Both the position numbers and the translations under genes were made by a program. From Streptomyces ficellus (GTDB lineage: Bacteria > Actinomycetota > Actinomycetes > Streptomycetales > Streptomycetaceae), in NCBI RefSeq assembly GCF_009739905.1, contig NZ_CP034279.1, positions 186,001 through 250,000 on the forward strand: a DNA stretch of 64,000 nt. The letters are read 5' to 3'. This document shows positions 26,431 through 35,016 of the stretch, piece by piece. The notes under the pieces were generated by a model. The model did no database searches, was not told the DNA's origin, and worked only from the letters and a program-made list of their open reading frames with translations. Numbering within the stretch: the stretch's first letter is position 1; the number at the start of each line of letters is the position of its first letter.

Positions 26431-26799
26431 CGTTCCTCCACGAGCTCGCGCCGGATGTCTGCCGACGGCTCAGACGGCGAAGACGGGGTGGAGGTCACAC
26501 AGGAAACGCGGCGATGGCCCTTCGTGTTCATCCTGTGATGCGCGCAGGACGGCGTGCGCCTCACACCCACGGCGCCCAGGTGGCGAGGAGCGGCCACGGG
26601 GCCACCCTTGTGAGTTACACAGCTTCACGTCACAGCGTCAGGGCGCCGGCCCACCCACCCTCATGCGGCGCCTCGCCCTTCCGGCCGAAACATCGATTTC
26701 ACGCAGTTTCTGATGATCGGCAGGTGTCATCACCTGTTTGTCCGACACCTCGGGCGTCCAAGACCTGGTTACGGCAATCGACGAAAGTGGGCTCGGCAC

Positions 26800-27498
26800 A
26801 TGGCTGACTGGACTCAGATCAACGGCGCTCTCTCCGCGATCTCCGCAGGGTCGAGGACCAACGTGTGGGGTGTGAACTCCGCCGGGAACATCTACCGCTA
26901 CAGCGGCGACGACGCGGACCCGTGGATCAACATCCCCGGCGCCCTCAAGGACATCGGAGCGGCGGCGGACGGCACCGTATGGGGCGTCAACGCCGCCGGC
27001 AACATCTACCGCTACACCGGCGACGAGAGCTCGACCCACTGGAAGCAGATCTCCGGCGGACTGGCCCGCATCTCGGCCGGCTCCAGGACCAACGTCTGGG
27101 GCGTCAACTCCGGCGGCAGCATCTACCGCTACACCGGCAACGACGCCAACCCATGGATCAACATCCCCGGCGCCCTCACCGACATCGGAGCAGCGGCCGA
27201 CGGCACCGTATGGGGCGTCAACGCCGCCGGCAACATCTACCGCTACACCGGCGACGAGAGCTCGACCCACTGGAAGCAGATCTCCGGCGGACTGGCCCGC
27301 ATCTCGGCCGGCTCCAGGACCAACGTCTGGGGCGTCAACTCCGGCGGCAGCATCTACCGCTACACCGGCAACGACGCCAACCCATGGATCAACATCCCCG
27401 GCGCCCTCACCGACATCGGAGCAGCGGCCGACGGCACCGTCTGGGGCGTCAACGCGGCCGGCAACATCTACCGCTACGGCGGTGACCAGCCCGGATAG
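26800..27498 (+). CDS. tectonin-repeat (beta-propeller lectin-like) protein
   Basis: A 232-residue protein made entirely of six ~38-residue tectonin repeats, alternating two forms: ISAGSRTNVWGVNSxGxIYR and IGAAADGTVWGVNAAGNIYR, each followed by an acidic strand and DPWINIPGAL or THWKQISGGL. This predicts a six-bladed beta-propeller of the tectonin/TECPR class, which in other organisms bind lipopolysaccharide or other cell-surface glycans. ATG at 26800 begins MADWTQINGAL; no signal peptide is seen and the ribosome site is weak. The repeats are nearly identical at DNA level with a 231-bp period, implying recent duplication or gene conversion. Target unknown. Confidence 0.85.
   Translation: MADWTQINGALSAISAGSRTNVWGVNSAGNIYRYSGDDADPWINIPGALKDIGAAADGTVWGVNAAGNIYRYTGDESSTHWKQISGGLARISAGSRTNVWGVNSGGSIYRYTGNDANPWINIPGALTDIGAAADGTVWGVNAAGNIYRYTGDESSTHWKQISGGLARISAGSRTNVWGVNSGGSIYRYTGNDANPWINIPGALTDIGAAADGTVWGVNAAGNIYRYGGDQPG
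26990..27480. repeat. 231-bp near-perfect tandem repeat inside the tectonin gene
   Basis: The segment starting CGCCGCCGGCAACATC at 26991 recurs at 27222 and nearly a third time, with very few differences including synonymous sites. Each unit encodes 77 residues, two tectonin blades. Confidence 0.9.
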
Positions 27499-27516
27499 GC
27501 ACACCCTGCGGCCAGG

Positions 27517-27551
27517 CGCCTCGCTCCGTCCGCATGGGACGGAGCGGGGCG
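27517..27551 (+). terminator. intrinsic terminator of the tectonin gene
   Basis: CGCCTCGCTCCGTCC (27517-27531) pairs with GGACGGAGCGGGGCG (27537-27551) with one G-T wobble and a 5-base loop, 19 bases after the stop codon. Confidence 0.8.
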
Positions 27552-27688
27552 TCTGTCGCGAGCGGTGGAACCCGCGCCCCTGGGGCCGGGTCAGCCACCG
27601 GTGAGTTCCAGGTCGCCGCGGTTCAGGTCGTTGCGTACGAGGGGCATCGGATGCGAAGCCGGGCGCCGACGGGGCTCGCCGCCGGCGG

Positions 27689-27997
27689 TCAGCGCGACCG
27701 GATAGCCCACTCAGGCCGGTTCGGGTGAGTCACAGCATGCTCTCGCGCCGGTTGTCGGGGCCGACGCGGCGGGTGAGGAGTCCTGCCGCGATCAGCCGGT
27801 CGGCCCATGCGCGTGGCGCTCGAGCGATTGGCCCCGAACCTCCCGGCCAGGGTCACCGGTTGACGGAACCCCTGGATGGACAGCGCGACGAGCAGCTCCG
27901 ACTGAGGCACGGTCACCCGCTCCTCGGCTACCTCGAGTGACCGCGCCCTGCCCTGCCCGGGCGGCCGCCCGTCAGGTGGCTCACCGACGTGACCCAT
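27689..27997 (-). pseudogene. MarR-family regulator remnant
   Basis: The minus strand starts with MGHV..., reaches PQSELLVALSIQGFRQPVTL and AGRFGANRSSATR, the recognition-helix part of a MarR winged helix (L.LSDLAERLGLDRSTVTR), and then continues in a different frame as WADRLIAAGLLTRRVGPDNR, RESML, an in-frame stop, and LTRTGLSG. This is the wing of the same fold (VDRLEAAGLVERRPDPDDRR ... LTPAG). One frameshift and one internal stop make it non-functional. Confidence 0.78.
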
Positions 27998-28103
27998 TGC
28001 GGTCACCCACCGTCATCGTCGCCGTCACGGACGAGCGGCCGCATGGATCCGGTTCAACTTATTGACAGTTTGCCGGTGTTGATCGAGGCTTTCCGGGAAG
28101 CGT

Positions 28104-28121
28104 GATGTTTACGTAAACATC
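28104..28121. promoter_or_regulatory. LacI-type operator upstream of GH43 gene
   Basis: GATGTTTACGTAAACATC is an 18-bp perfect palindrome with a central CG, the form bound by LacI/GalR-family dimers. It lies 130 bases before the GH43 start. Close variants occur before the CUT1 importer (54520), the second GH43 gene (62774) and the phosphoesterase (48457). Confidence 0.8.
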
Positions 28122-28250
28122 GCGTTGCCGGGATGGATCCGACCGATCGATCCCGTGCACGCCCCACGACTCCCCCCACCCGAGTCGGCCGGCCACCGCT
28201 CCGCCCAGCGGGGCGCTCCGGCCGACGCACCACACGTGAGGTATCGCGCC

Positions 28251-29699
28251 ATGCGACTCAAACCATCCGGAACAGCCGCCGTCCTCTCCGTCATTGCCGC
28301 CCTCGTCCTCTCCCTGCTGACCGCCGCGGGCACCGCCCACGCCGAGCCGGCCGGCATAGCCAACGGGACGCAGTTCACCGATCCGAACGGCAGGCCCGTG
28401 AACGCCCACGGCGGTGGCGTGATCAAGGTGGAGAACCACTACTACTGGTTCGGCGAGAACCGGAACTCCGACAACAGCTTCCGATACGTATCCGCGTACC
28501 GTTCCACGGACCTGAAGACGTGGGAGTTCCGCAAGCACGTGCTCACCACCGAGAGCGACCCGGAGCTGGCGGGCGCCAACATCGAGCGACCGAAGGTCAT
28601 CTACAACAAGTCGACCGGCAAGTTCGTGATGTGGATGCACAAGGAGGGCAGCCCGACCGACTACAGCGAGGCCCGCGCCGCCGTCGCCGTGTCGGACACC
28701 GTGGACGGCGACTACACCTGGAAGGGCAGCTTCCGTCCCCAGGGCCACATGTCCCGAGACATCACCGCGTTCGTCGACACCGACGGCACCGCCTACATGA
28801 TCTCCGCCGCCAATGAGAACGCGGACCTGCACGTCTACCGCCTCACGGACGACTACACCGAGATCGACGCCCAGGTCCAGAAGCTCTGGGCCGGCCAGTC
28901 CCGCGAGGCTCCCGCCATGTTCAAGCGCGACGGCGTGTACTTCCTGCTCACCTCCGGCGCCTCCGGCTGGCAGCCCAACCAGCAGATGTACGCCACCGCC
29001 ACGAGCATCACCGGCGAGTGGAGCGGTCTCAAGAACGTCGGCGATGCCAAGACCTACCGCAGCCAGACCACTTTCGTGCTGCCCGTCCAGGGCACCGAGG
29101 GCACCAGCTATCTGTACATGGGCGACCGCTGGGCGGGCGCGTGGGACGGCAAGGTCAACGAGTCGGCGTACGTCTGGCTGCCGCTGAAGTTCCCCACCAG
29201 CACCACCATGACCATGGACTACTCCCCCGAGCTCTCCGTGGACACCGCCGCCGGCACCGTGACCGGTCTGGACGCGACGTGGGAGGCGCTGGCCGCCCGC
29301 AACAGCGGCAAGTGCGCCGACGTCACCGGTTTCGACACGGAGGACGCGACCCGGGTCAGCCAGTGGAACTGCGGCGGTGAGGTCAACCAGCACTTCTGGA
29401 TCAAGGAACTGGACGGCGGTTACGTCCAGATCATGGCCCGCCACAGTGGCAAGTGCCTCGACGTGAGCGACGCCTCCGGCGCCGACGGCGCGCCCGCGGT
29501 GCAGAACGCCTGCAATGGCGCAGAGTCCCAGCAGTGGAAGGTTCGTACGTCCGAGACGACCGACTACGTCCATCTCGTCGCGCGGCACAGCAACAAGTGC
29601 CTCGACGTCACCGACGGAGGTACCTGGAACGGCGCCAACCTCCAGCAGTGGACCTGCAACAACGGCGACAACCAGAAGTGGGACCGGGCGACGGTCTGA
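28251..29699 (+). CDS. secreted GH43 exo-beta-1,3-galactanase with CBM13 (RICIN) domain
   Basis: A 482-residue secreted enzyme; ATG at 28251 follows CGTGAGGTATCGCGCC. A signal peptide ends at GTAHA (about residue 32). The catalytic five-bladed propeller (about 35-340) contains NAHGGGVIKVENHYYWFGEN, ANIERPKVIYN, GHMSRDITAFVD, SREAPAMFKRDGVYFLLTSG and YRSQTTFVLPVQG, the pattern of GH43 subfamily 24, whose known members release galactose from beta-1,3-galactan chains of arabinogalactan. The conserved Glu and Gln positions known in this subfamily fall in these motifs. A RICIN/CBM13 trefoil with three QxW repeats fills 350-482. A paralogue starts at 63087. A perfect LacI-type palindrome lies in its promoter. 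Confidence 0.9.
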   Translation: MRLKPSGTAAVLSVIAALVLSLLTAAGTAHAEPAGIANGTQFTDPNGRPVNAHGGGVIKVENHYYWFGENRNSDNSFRYVSAYRSTDLKTWEFRKHVLTTESDPELAGANIERPKVIYNKSTGKFVMWMHKEGSPTDYSEARAAVAVSDTVDGDYTWKGSFRPQGHMSRDITAFVDTDGTAYMISAANENADLHVYRLTDDYTEIDAQVQKLWAGQSREAPAMFKRDGVYFLLTSGASGWQPNQQMYATATSITGEWSGLKNVGDAKTYRSQTTFVLPVQGTEGTSYLYMGDRWAGAWDGKVNESAYVWLPLKFPTSTTMTMDYSPELSVDTAAGTVTGLDATWEALAARNSGKCADVTGFDTEDATRVSQWNCGGEVNQHFWIKELDGGYVQIMARHSGKCLDVSDASGADGAPAVQNACNGAESQQWKVRTSETTDYVHLVARHSNKCLDVTDGGTWNGANLQQWTCNNGDNQKWDRATV

Positions 29700-29706
29700 C
29701 ACGCCC

Positions 29707-29740
29707 GAGCCCCGCACCCGCCGACCCGGGTGCGGGGCTC
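29707..29740 (+). terminator. intrinsic terminator of the GH43 gene
   Basis: GAGCCCCGCACCC (29707-29719) is the exact complement of GGGTGCGGGGCTC (29728-29740); the 8-base loop and position 8 bases after the stop fit a terminator. Confidence 0.85.
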
Positions 29741-29840
29741 CGGCCTCCCCGATGCGTGCACCGCCAGCGGCAGGTCAGGCACGCCGTGGACTGCCGGCGG
29801 CAGCAGACCGTCAGCATCGGTCCCGGAGGATCTCCGACAC

Positions 29841-30010
29841 ATGGCAAGCACGACCCTGGCCCACGGTATGGGCACGTTCTTCAAGGACTGCGAGCACCCG
29901 AGCACCCGAGCACCCGATGGTCGAAGTGCCCGCACCTGTACACGGTGCGGTACCGGGATGCGGCGGGGAAGCAGGTGGCGGAGTCAGAGTCAGCCGTCCA
30001 GGACGACGCG
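29841..30010 (+). pseudogene. integrase N-terminal remnant with an 8-bp slippage frameshift
   Basis: ATG at 29841 follows CCCGGAGGATCTCC. The frame reads MGTFFKDCEHPST, the start of Streptomyces phage-type tyrosine integrases, then leaves frame inside three tandem copies of GAGCACCC (29892-29915). With two copies the sequence would read CEHPSTRWSKCPHLYTVRYR and DAAGKQVAESE, the expected continuation; the third copy is the lesion. Homology fades after about 50 codons, so the rest of the integrase is gone. It is not the other half of the relic at 14036, which lies 15 kb away on the opposite strand. Confidence 0.78.
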
Positions 30011-30152
30011 AGGCAGGGGCCACCTGGACTCGCCGCTGGAGCACCACCTGCTCCCGGCGGTGGAAAGCCGCCGTATCAGCACCTTCGGCTCCGCGGTCGT
30101 GGACGGCGTCACCCGGCGAAGTGAGCTTCTGGGCGCCCGGGTCCCACCGCGT

Positions 30153-30773
30153 TCAACTGCCGTCCCTGGCATCGGAGAGCTCGTGGTCCGTGAAGGTGAT
30201 GTCGGTGAAGACCGCCCGGCAGCCCGCGCCGTGCGGGGACTGGGCGAGGAAGCCGGCCTCGACCGGGTGGTCGAACGGCACTCCGATGCTGCACAGCCGG
30301 ACGAGCCGCCATGTCCGCCCGTCGGCCGAGCTGTGGAGTGCGAAGGCGTGGCGCATCCGGGAGATGCGCAGGTGCACCGTGTCTCCCAGGACGTCCCAGG
30401 CGTTCGCGTCGTCCGACACGCCCCGGGTCACCACGGAGACGACACTCGCCCTGCCCTCCGGGGAGAGTTCGAGGCAGAGCTTCAGCCATGTCGTCGGGCC
30501 GGCCCACACGACCAGGGCGCCCGCGTCGAAGCGGCCCCGGAGGTCCGCGGTGACCCGGGCGCTCAGCCGGAACGGGCCGGTGACCTCGCCGGTCAGCCGG
30601 GTCAGGTCCGGGGTGGCCTCGCCGGGCTCGGCGGCGCAGTCGACGAACAGGTCACTGCGCGGCGCCGAGACCATCTCGAGTGCTGTCCCGGTGGCACTCC
30701 AGCGGGCCCCGGCGGGGCCACGGGCCGTCAGCTCGAACGGCAGGGCGGGCATGTGTACAGGTTCCATCGTCAT
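30153..30773 (-). CDS. DUF1349 (concanavalin-like) protein, last gene of a six-gene operon
   Basis: A 206-residue protein of the DUF1349 family, a concanavalin-like jelly roll: FRLSARVTADLRGRFDAGAL, VVWAGPTTWLKLCLEL and YxxG-type later strands HSSADGRTWRLVRLCS, FLAQSPHGAGCRAVFTDITF. No signal peptide. ATG at 30773 shares one base with the stop of the HAD gene (TGATG), so it is translationally coupled. DUF1349 proteins are often annotated as regulators of enolase, but biochemical roles are unclear; the fold suggests carbohydrate binding. Its place in the operon suggests a role in the same glycan or glycoside pathway. Confidence 0.82.
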   Translation of the reverse strand: MTMEPVHMPALPFELTARGPAGARWSATGTALEMVSAPRSDLFVDCAAEPGEATPDLTRLTGEVTGPFRLSARVTADLRGRFDAGALVVWAGPTTWLKLCLELSPEGRASVVSVVTRGVSDDANAWDVLGDTVHLRISRMRHAFALHSSADGRTWRLVRLCSIGVPFDHPVEAGFLAQSPHGAGCRAVFTDITFTDHELSDARDGS

Positions 30774-31450
30774 CACCCCGCCTTTCCGGCCGCCCCGAGC
30801 GACAGCACGTCGTCCAGGTCGCACAGCGTCAGGGACGCGAGCCGCAGATCGGCGGCGCTGAAGTCGTGCGACCGTGACAGGACGTGCGGCACGGCCACGC
30901 ACAAGGCGCCGGCCGCCTTCGCCGCGCGTACCCCCCGGTTCGAGTCCTCGAAGGCCACGATGCCCGCCGGGTCGACGCCCAGTCGGCGGGCGGCCAGGAG
31001 GTAGAGGTCCGGTGCGGGTTTCACCCGGGGTACGTCGTCCGCGGTGACGACCACCGGGAAGGAGCCGAGCAAGCCAAACGCTTCGAGGTGGGGCCGTACG
31101 GAGGTGGAACGGGAACTGGACGCGATGCCGAGGGGCAGGCCGCGCTTCTCCGCCTGCGCCACCAGCCGCCGGACGCCCGGCAGCGGCGCCTCGTACGCCA
31201 TGTACGTCCGGAACATGCTTTCCGCGCGTTCCTCCAGCTCGGCCGCGCCGGCGGTACGGCACCGGGCGGCCAGGTCCTCGAACGGGTCGAAGTCGTCGAG
31301 CGTACCGCCGATGGAGGCGACGTACCGGTCGTGCGGCAGTTCCTGGGACAACGAACGGTAGAGCTCCCGCAGTACGGCCAGCCACAACACCTCGGTGTCA
31401 GCGACGAGTCCGTCGAAGTCGAGCACGAGGGCCCGGCTCGGCCGGCTCAT
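30773..31450 (-). CDS. HAD-superfamily phosphatase / beta-phosphoglucomutase-like
   Basis: A 225-residue HAD hydrolase, subfamily IA. Motif I is VLDFDGLVADTE with the nucleophile Asp and acid Asp, motif II lies in GIASSSRSTSV, motif III is the Lys of VKPAPDLYLLAARRLG, and motif IV is FEDSNRGVRAAKAAG. The helical cap between residues 20 and 85 is typical of beta-phosphoglucomutase and sugar-phosphate phosphatases. ATG at 31450 overlaps the stop of the MFS gene (ATGA). In this operon it most likely dephosphorylates, or isomerises the phosphate of, a sugar or cyclitol intermediate (inferred from context). Confidence 0.85.
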   Translation of the reverse strand: MSRPSRALVLDFDGLVADTEVLWLAVLRELYRSLSQELPHDRYVASIGGTLDDFDPFEDLAARCRTAGAAELEERAESMFRTYMAYEAPLPGVRRLVAQAEKRGLPLGIASSSRSTSVRPHLEAFGLLGSFPVVVTADDVPRVKPAPDLYLLAARRLGVDPAGIVAFEDSNRGVRAAKAAGALCVAVPHVLSRSHDFSAADLRLASLTLCDLDDVLSLGAAGKAG

Positions 31451-32724
31451 GAGACCGTCACCGCGCCCGGCTCGCCGTTGCGGGGGATGAGCCGCACGCC
31501 GGACCGGAAGTCGGTCCTGCCGAAGGTGCACAGCGCGGCCACACCGTAGAGCGCGGCGATCGCCGCGAACAGCAGCAGCGGCCTGGTGTCGAAGAGCACC
31601 GCGGAAAGGTAGCCGGTCGGAATGGACACCACGGCGGTGAAGGTCTGTACGGCGGCGAAGAACATGGCCCGCTCCGACGTGTGCACGCAGCCCACCACGA
31701 TCGCGTCACGGTAGGACTCGACCAGGAACGGGCCCCCCGAGGTGAGCACCGTGCACAGGAACAGCAGGGGGAGGTTGCCCGGGCCCAGGGCGAGGAACAG
31801 GAGCCACCCCGCGCAACTGGCGACGAGTGACCACCGCGCCATCGTCTCCGCCCGTACACGGCCCGACGCCCTGGGCATGACGATCGCGTACGACAGCAGC
31901 GCGGTGACGGCGCCGACGGCGGGGACGCCGCCCACCACCAGGGCGCCGTAGTCCAGGTGCCGCGTGAGGTACACGGCCAGGAACACGTTGAGCTGGAAGG
32001 CGACGAAGCTGAGCGTGTACATCAGGACCAGGCGCCGCAGCGCGGCGTGCCGTCCGGCCGCCCACAGGAGTCTGCCGCTGTCGGTCACGCTGCGCAGCAG
32101 GGGTGTGCGCGCGTGCCGCTCCATGGCGTCGGCGCCCGCACGTGTTTCGACCGTGTACCGGTGGCGCAGCCAGTTGTGCAGCAGCATGGCGAGCCCGCCG
32201 ACGAAGAACAGGACGCGCAGGGTCGGCACGGTGCCGTACGCGTCCATGCAGAGCCCGACGACGGGGACGAGGAGCCCGGCGAACATGATCACGACTTTGA
32301 TGGCGCCGAAGATGCGGGGGCGGTGTTCCTCCGGGCTGTCCTCCGTCGCCAGCAGCCAGAACGACACGTTGACGATCTTGGATGAGGCGTTGAGCAGGTA
32401 CCCGAGGAGGAAGAGCCCGAAGTTGTCGCTGAAGGCCCACACGAACATCGGGATGACCCAGGACGTCACGTCGAACCAGAACGTGGCCCGGCGCCTGCCC
32501 ATCCTGTCGGTGACGGCACCGGCCACGAGCTGGAAGAGGAACGCGGCGTAGAGGTTGGCGGAGAGGATCACTCCGATGGCCACCGTGCCGAGGCCGGCGC
32601 TCTCCATGTACAGGGTCGCGTAGTACAGGGCGGCGGTGCCGAATACCGCCCAGAACGGTTCCGTGTAGATGCAGTACCGGGCGTTGCGGTGCAGGTGCGC
32701 CACGAAGCCGCGGCGCCGTCTCAT
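31447..32724 (-). CDS. MFS transporter
   Basis: A 425-residue major facilitator protein with about twelve hydrophobic spans. The cytoplasmic loop between helices 2 and 3 has VTDRMGRRRATFW, the family's DRxGRR signature. N-terminal MRRRRGFVAHLHRNARYCIY is a basic cytoplasmic start. Its ATG overlaps the dehydrogenase stop (ATGA) and its stop overlaps the HAD start, placing it in mid-operon. As part of a presumed biosynthetic operon an exporter of the product or a precursor importer is likely; the sequence alone does not give direction or substrate. Confidence 0.88.
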   Translation of the reverse strand: MRRRRGFVAHLHRNARYCIYTEPFWAVFGTAALYYATLYMESAGLGTVAIGVILSANLYAAFLFQLVAGAVTDRMGRRRATFWFDVTSWVIPMFVWAFSDNFGLFLLGYLLNASSKIVNVSFWLLATEDSPEEHRPRIFGAIKVVIMFAGLLVPVVGLCMDAYGTVPTLRVLFFVGGLAMLLHNWLRHRYTVETRAGADAMERHARTPLLRSVTDSGRLLWAAGRHAALRRLVLMYTLSFVAFQLNVFLAVYLTRHLDYGALVVGGVPAVGAVTALLSYAIVMPRASGRVRAETMARWSLVASCAGWLLFLALGPGNLPLLFLCTVLTSGGPFLVESYRDAIVVGCVHTSERAMFFAAVQTFTAVVSIPTGYLSAVLFDTRPLLLFAAIAALYGVAALCTFGRTDFRSGVRLIPRNGEPGAVTVS

Positions 32725-33755
32725 GAGCGGATCACCGCCTTGACCGATGTGATCTCCACCTTCCTTCCGGTGCGCGGGTCGATGCCCATGGTGGATTCGA
32801 AGGCGTCACGGAAGTCCGCCATGTCGACCTCCGTGGTGACCATCCGTGCGAGTTCGGGCAGCCGGGCCGAGAAGTCGAGGGCCGGGCCGATGGCGTCGTG
32901 CAGCGGGACGGCCGCGACGATGCTCAGCCCGGCGTCGATGAGCCTGGTGGGGGCGATCTCGGCCCGGTAGGTGTCGTCGTAGCCCATCGGCACCACCCGG
33001 CCGCCCTTGGCGACCGCGTCCATCGCTGTCGTGAGCTGGTTGCCGACCGCGTCGATGACCACGTCGAACCCCTTGCCGTCGGTGAGCCGCGCGATCGTCT
33101 CCGGTGTCAGCTCGTCGGGGTGCAGAGCGTGGTGGGCGATGCCGGCGGCGAACGCGCGGCGGAAGGCGTTGGGTTCCGTGGCCACGGTGAGCCGGCCCAG
33201 TCGCCGGGCGATGCTCTGGCACAGCAGGCCGATGGCACCGGAGCCGATGACGAGGACGGTCTCGTGGGGCTGGAGGCCGGACTTCAGGACGCTGTTGAGT
33301 GAGCAGCCCAGCGGCTCGATGAGGCTGGCGACCTGCCAGCTCATCCCGTCGGGGATCGGGTAGAGGTACTGGGCGGTGCCGACGTAGTACTCGGCGAAGG
33401 TGCCCGCGAGGGTGAACCCGACCTGGTGGTCGTCGAAGTGGAGGCAGTAGCAGTAGGCGCCGAGACGGCAGTTGCGGCAGGTGCCGCAGGATTGAGTGGG
33501 GTTGATGACGACGCGGTCGCCGGGCTTGACGCGGGTCACGGCGTCACCGGTCTCCACCACGGTGCCGACGCCCTCGTGGCCGAGCACGGTGCCCTTCCCC
33601 GCCACGTCCAGCTTGCCGGCGAGGATCTTGTGGTCGGTGCCGCAGATGCCGGTCATGGCGATCCGGACCTTCACGTCGTCGGGCCTGCGCAGGGCGGGCT
33701 CCTCGACGTCGGTGAGTTCCATCCGGCCCGGTCCCGCGTACACGAGAGCTCGCAT
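32721..33755 (-). CDS. zinc-dependent medium-chain dehydrogenase (polyol/cyclitol type)
   Basis: A 344-residue MDR-superfamily dehydrogenase. Catalytic zinc ligands are Cys38 in ICGTDHK and the GHE of VLGHEGVG; the structural zinc site is CGTCRNCRLGAYCYC. The Rossmann motif is VLVIGSGAIGLLCQSIAR. The enzyme oxidises a secondary alcohol to a ketone with NAD(P). Overall layout resembles threonine, sorbitol and aminocyclitol (for example scyllo-inosamine) dehydrogenases. ATG at 33755 follows GGAGGACGGGAG, 25 bases after the aminotransferase stop. Paired with an aminotransferase, it may supply the keto substrate for amination (inferred). Confidence 0.9.
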   Translation of the reverse strand: MRALVYAGPGRMELTDVEEPALRRPDDVKVRIAMTGICGTDHKILAGKLDVAGKGTVLGHEGVGTVVETGDAVTRVKPGDRVVINPTQSCGTCRNCRLGAYCYCLHFDDHQVGFTLAGTFAEYYVGTAQYLYPIPDGMSWQVASLIEPLGCSLNSVLKSGLQPHETVLVIGSGAIGLLCQSIARRLGRLTVATEPNAFRRAFAAGIAHHALHPDELTPETIARLTDGKGFDVVIDAVGNQLTTAMDAVAKGGRVVPMGYDDTYRAEIAPTRLIDAGLSIVAAVPLHDAIGPALDFSARLPELARMVTTEVDMADFRDAFESTMGIDPRTGRKVEITSVKAVIRS

Positions 33756-33780
33756 CTCCCGTCCTCCGTTCAGTTGGGTT

Positions 33781-35016
33781 TCAGTAGCTGGTCAGGGCGG
33801 CGTCGATGGCGCGCTCGACCTCGTCGAGCTGCGCGGGGGTGTGCCGGTCGGAGAAGACGAAGTAGCCCTTGGTGAAGATCCGCCGGTCGGCGAGCACGCT
33901 GAGCAGGTGCGCACGGAACGGGTCCGTCCAGAAGTCGCCGGCTCCGGCCGTCCCGAGGGAGAAGCTGGAGTGGTCGCCCCGCACCTCGATGCGGTCGTGC
34001 AGCCCGAGTGCGGAGACCCGGGCGCGCAGGGTGTCCATCATGGCGGTGGTGCGTGCGCGCCACGACGGCCAGACGGGAGCCGCGTCCATCAGGTCCTCGC
34101 AGGCCAGGGCGGCGGCGAGGGCCAGGGACTCGCTGGAGTGCGCGTTGCTCATGCGGACGTCCCCGGCCCGCATCACCAGCCGGCGGTCCCCCAGGAGGGC
34201 CGCGAGCGGGAGTCCGTTCGCCATGCCCTTGGAGACGCACAGCAGGTCCGGCCAGATGCCGAGTTCGCCGCAGGTGGCGCGTCGGCCCATGCGGATGCCG
34301 GAGGTGACCTCGTCGAAGATCACGACCGTGCCGGCGGTGCGCGCCTCGTCCAGGACGGCGCGGAGGTGGCCGGACGTCCAGCGGTTGGGGCAGAGCACGA
34401 CCGCCGCGATGTTCCCGGGGTGCTCGCGCAGCAGTGCGACGAGGCGCCCGGGGTCGTCGGGCGGGATGGTCAGGGTCAGCTCCGCCACGGCCTGGGGGAC
34501 GCCGAGCGCGGCGGGGCCTGCGGAGTAGTACGACGGTGCGGCCCAGTCGTGCCACCCGTGGTATTCGGTGGCCACCACGAGGTCGCGGCCGGTGGCGGCG
34601 CGGGCGATCCGCACGGCACCGCTCACCACGTCGGCGCCGCTCTTGGCGAACTTCACCGCCTGGTACACGCCGAACCGGGCCAGGAGACGGTCGGCCAGTT
34701 CCCCTTCGAGGGGGTCGGCGACGGAGAACGCGGTGCCCCTCTCCAGCACCGCGCCCACCGCCTCCGCGACCTCGGGCCGGGCGTGGCCCCAGGTCGCGGT
34801 GCCCATGGCCATCTCGCAGTCCAGCCAGGTCCGTCCGTCGAGGTCGGTGAACCCGGCGTCCTTGGCGCGTACGGCCACGATCGCGCCCCGCCCCGGCAGC
34901 AGCCGGTGGGGTGTCTTGGCGAGGGTGCTGCAACCGGCCGGGATCACGGCGCGGGTCCGGTCGAACCACGTGAGGCTGGGCGTCCGGCCGGTGGTGTCCG
35001 CTCGTTCGCTCGTCAT
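33781..35016 (-). CDS. class III PLP aminotransferase (glutamate-1-semialdehyde aminomutase-like)
   Basis: A 411-residue fold-type I PLP enzyme. Key elements are FTDLDGRTWLDCEMAMGTAT near the N-terminus, KFAKSGADVVSGAVRIARAA (phosphate-binding region; this family usually has NGSEA or SGTEA here), ATEYHGWHDW, VVIFDEVTSGIRMG with the PLP-pyridine Asp, and LLCVSKGMANGLPLAAL with the Schiff-base Lys. It is closest to GSA-aminomutase-like transaminases that act on sugars and other keto compounds in secondary pathways. The ATG overlaps the glycosyltransferase stop (ATGA). Lack of hemA/B neighbours argues against tetrapyrrole synthesis. Confidence 0.87.
   Translation of the reverse strand: MTSERADTTGRTPSLTWFDRTRAVIPAGCSTLAKTPHRLLPGRGAIVAVRAKDAGFTDLDGRTWLDCEMAMGTATWGHARPEVAEAVGAVLERGTAFSVADPLEGELADRLLARFGVYQAVKFAKSGADVVSGAVRIARAATGRDLVVATEYHGWHDWAAPSYYSAGPAALGVPQAVAELTLTIPPDDPGRLVALLREHPGNIAAVVLCPNRWTSGHLRAVLDEARTAGTVVIFDEVTSGIRMGRRATCGELGIWPDLLCVSKGMANGLPLAALLGDRRLVMRAGDVRMSNAHSSESLALAAALACEDLMDAAPVWPSWRARTTAMMDTLRARVSALGLHDRIEVRGDHSSFSLGTAGAGDFWTDPFRAHLLSVLADRRIFTKGYFVFSDRHTPAQLDEVERAIDAALTSY

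Noticed and set aside
26638..27504. Minus-strand frame with regular repeats opposite the tectonin gene
   Set aside because: Its periodicity is only the mirror of the tectonin repeats; the plus-strand product has recognisable blades and a terminator after it.
30930..30960. GGTTCGAGTCC resembling a tRNA T-loop
   Set aside because: It lies inside the HAD gene and no cloverleaf partners are present; no tRNA was found anywhere in the window.
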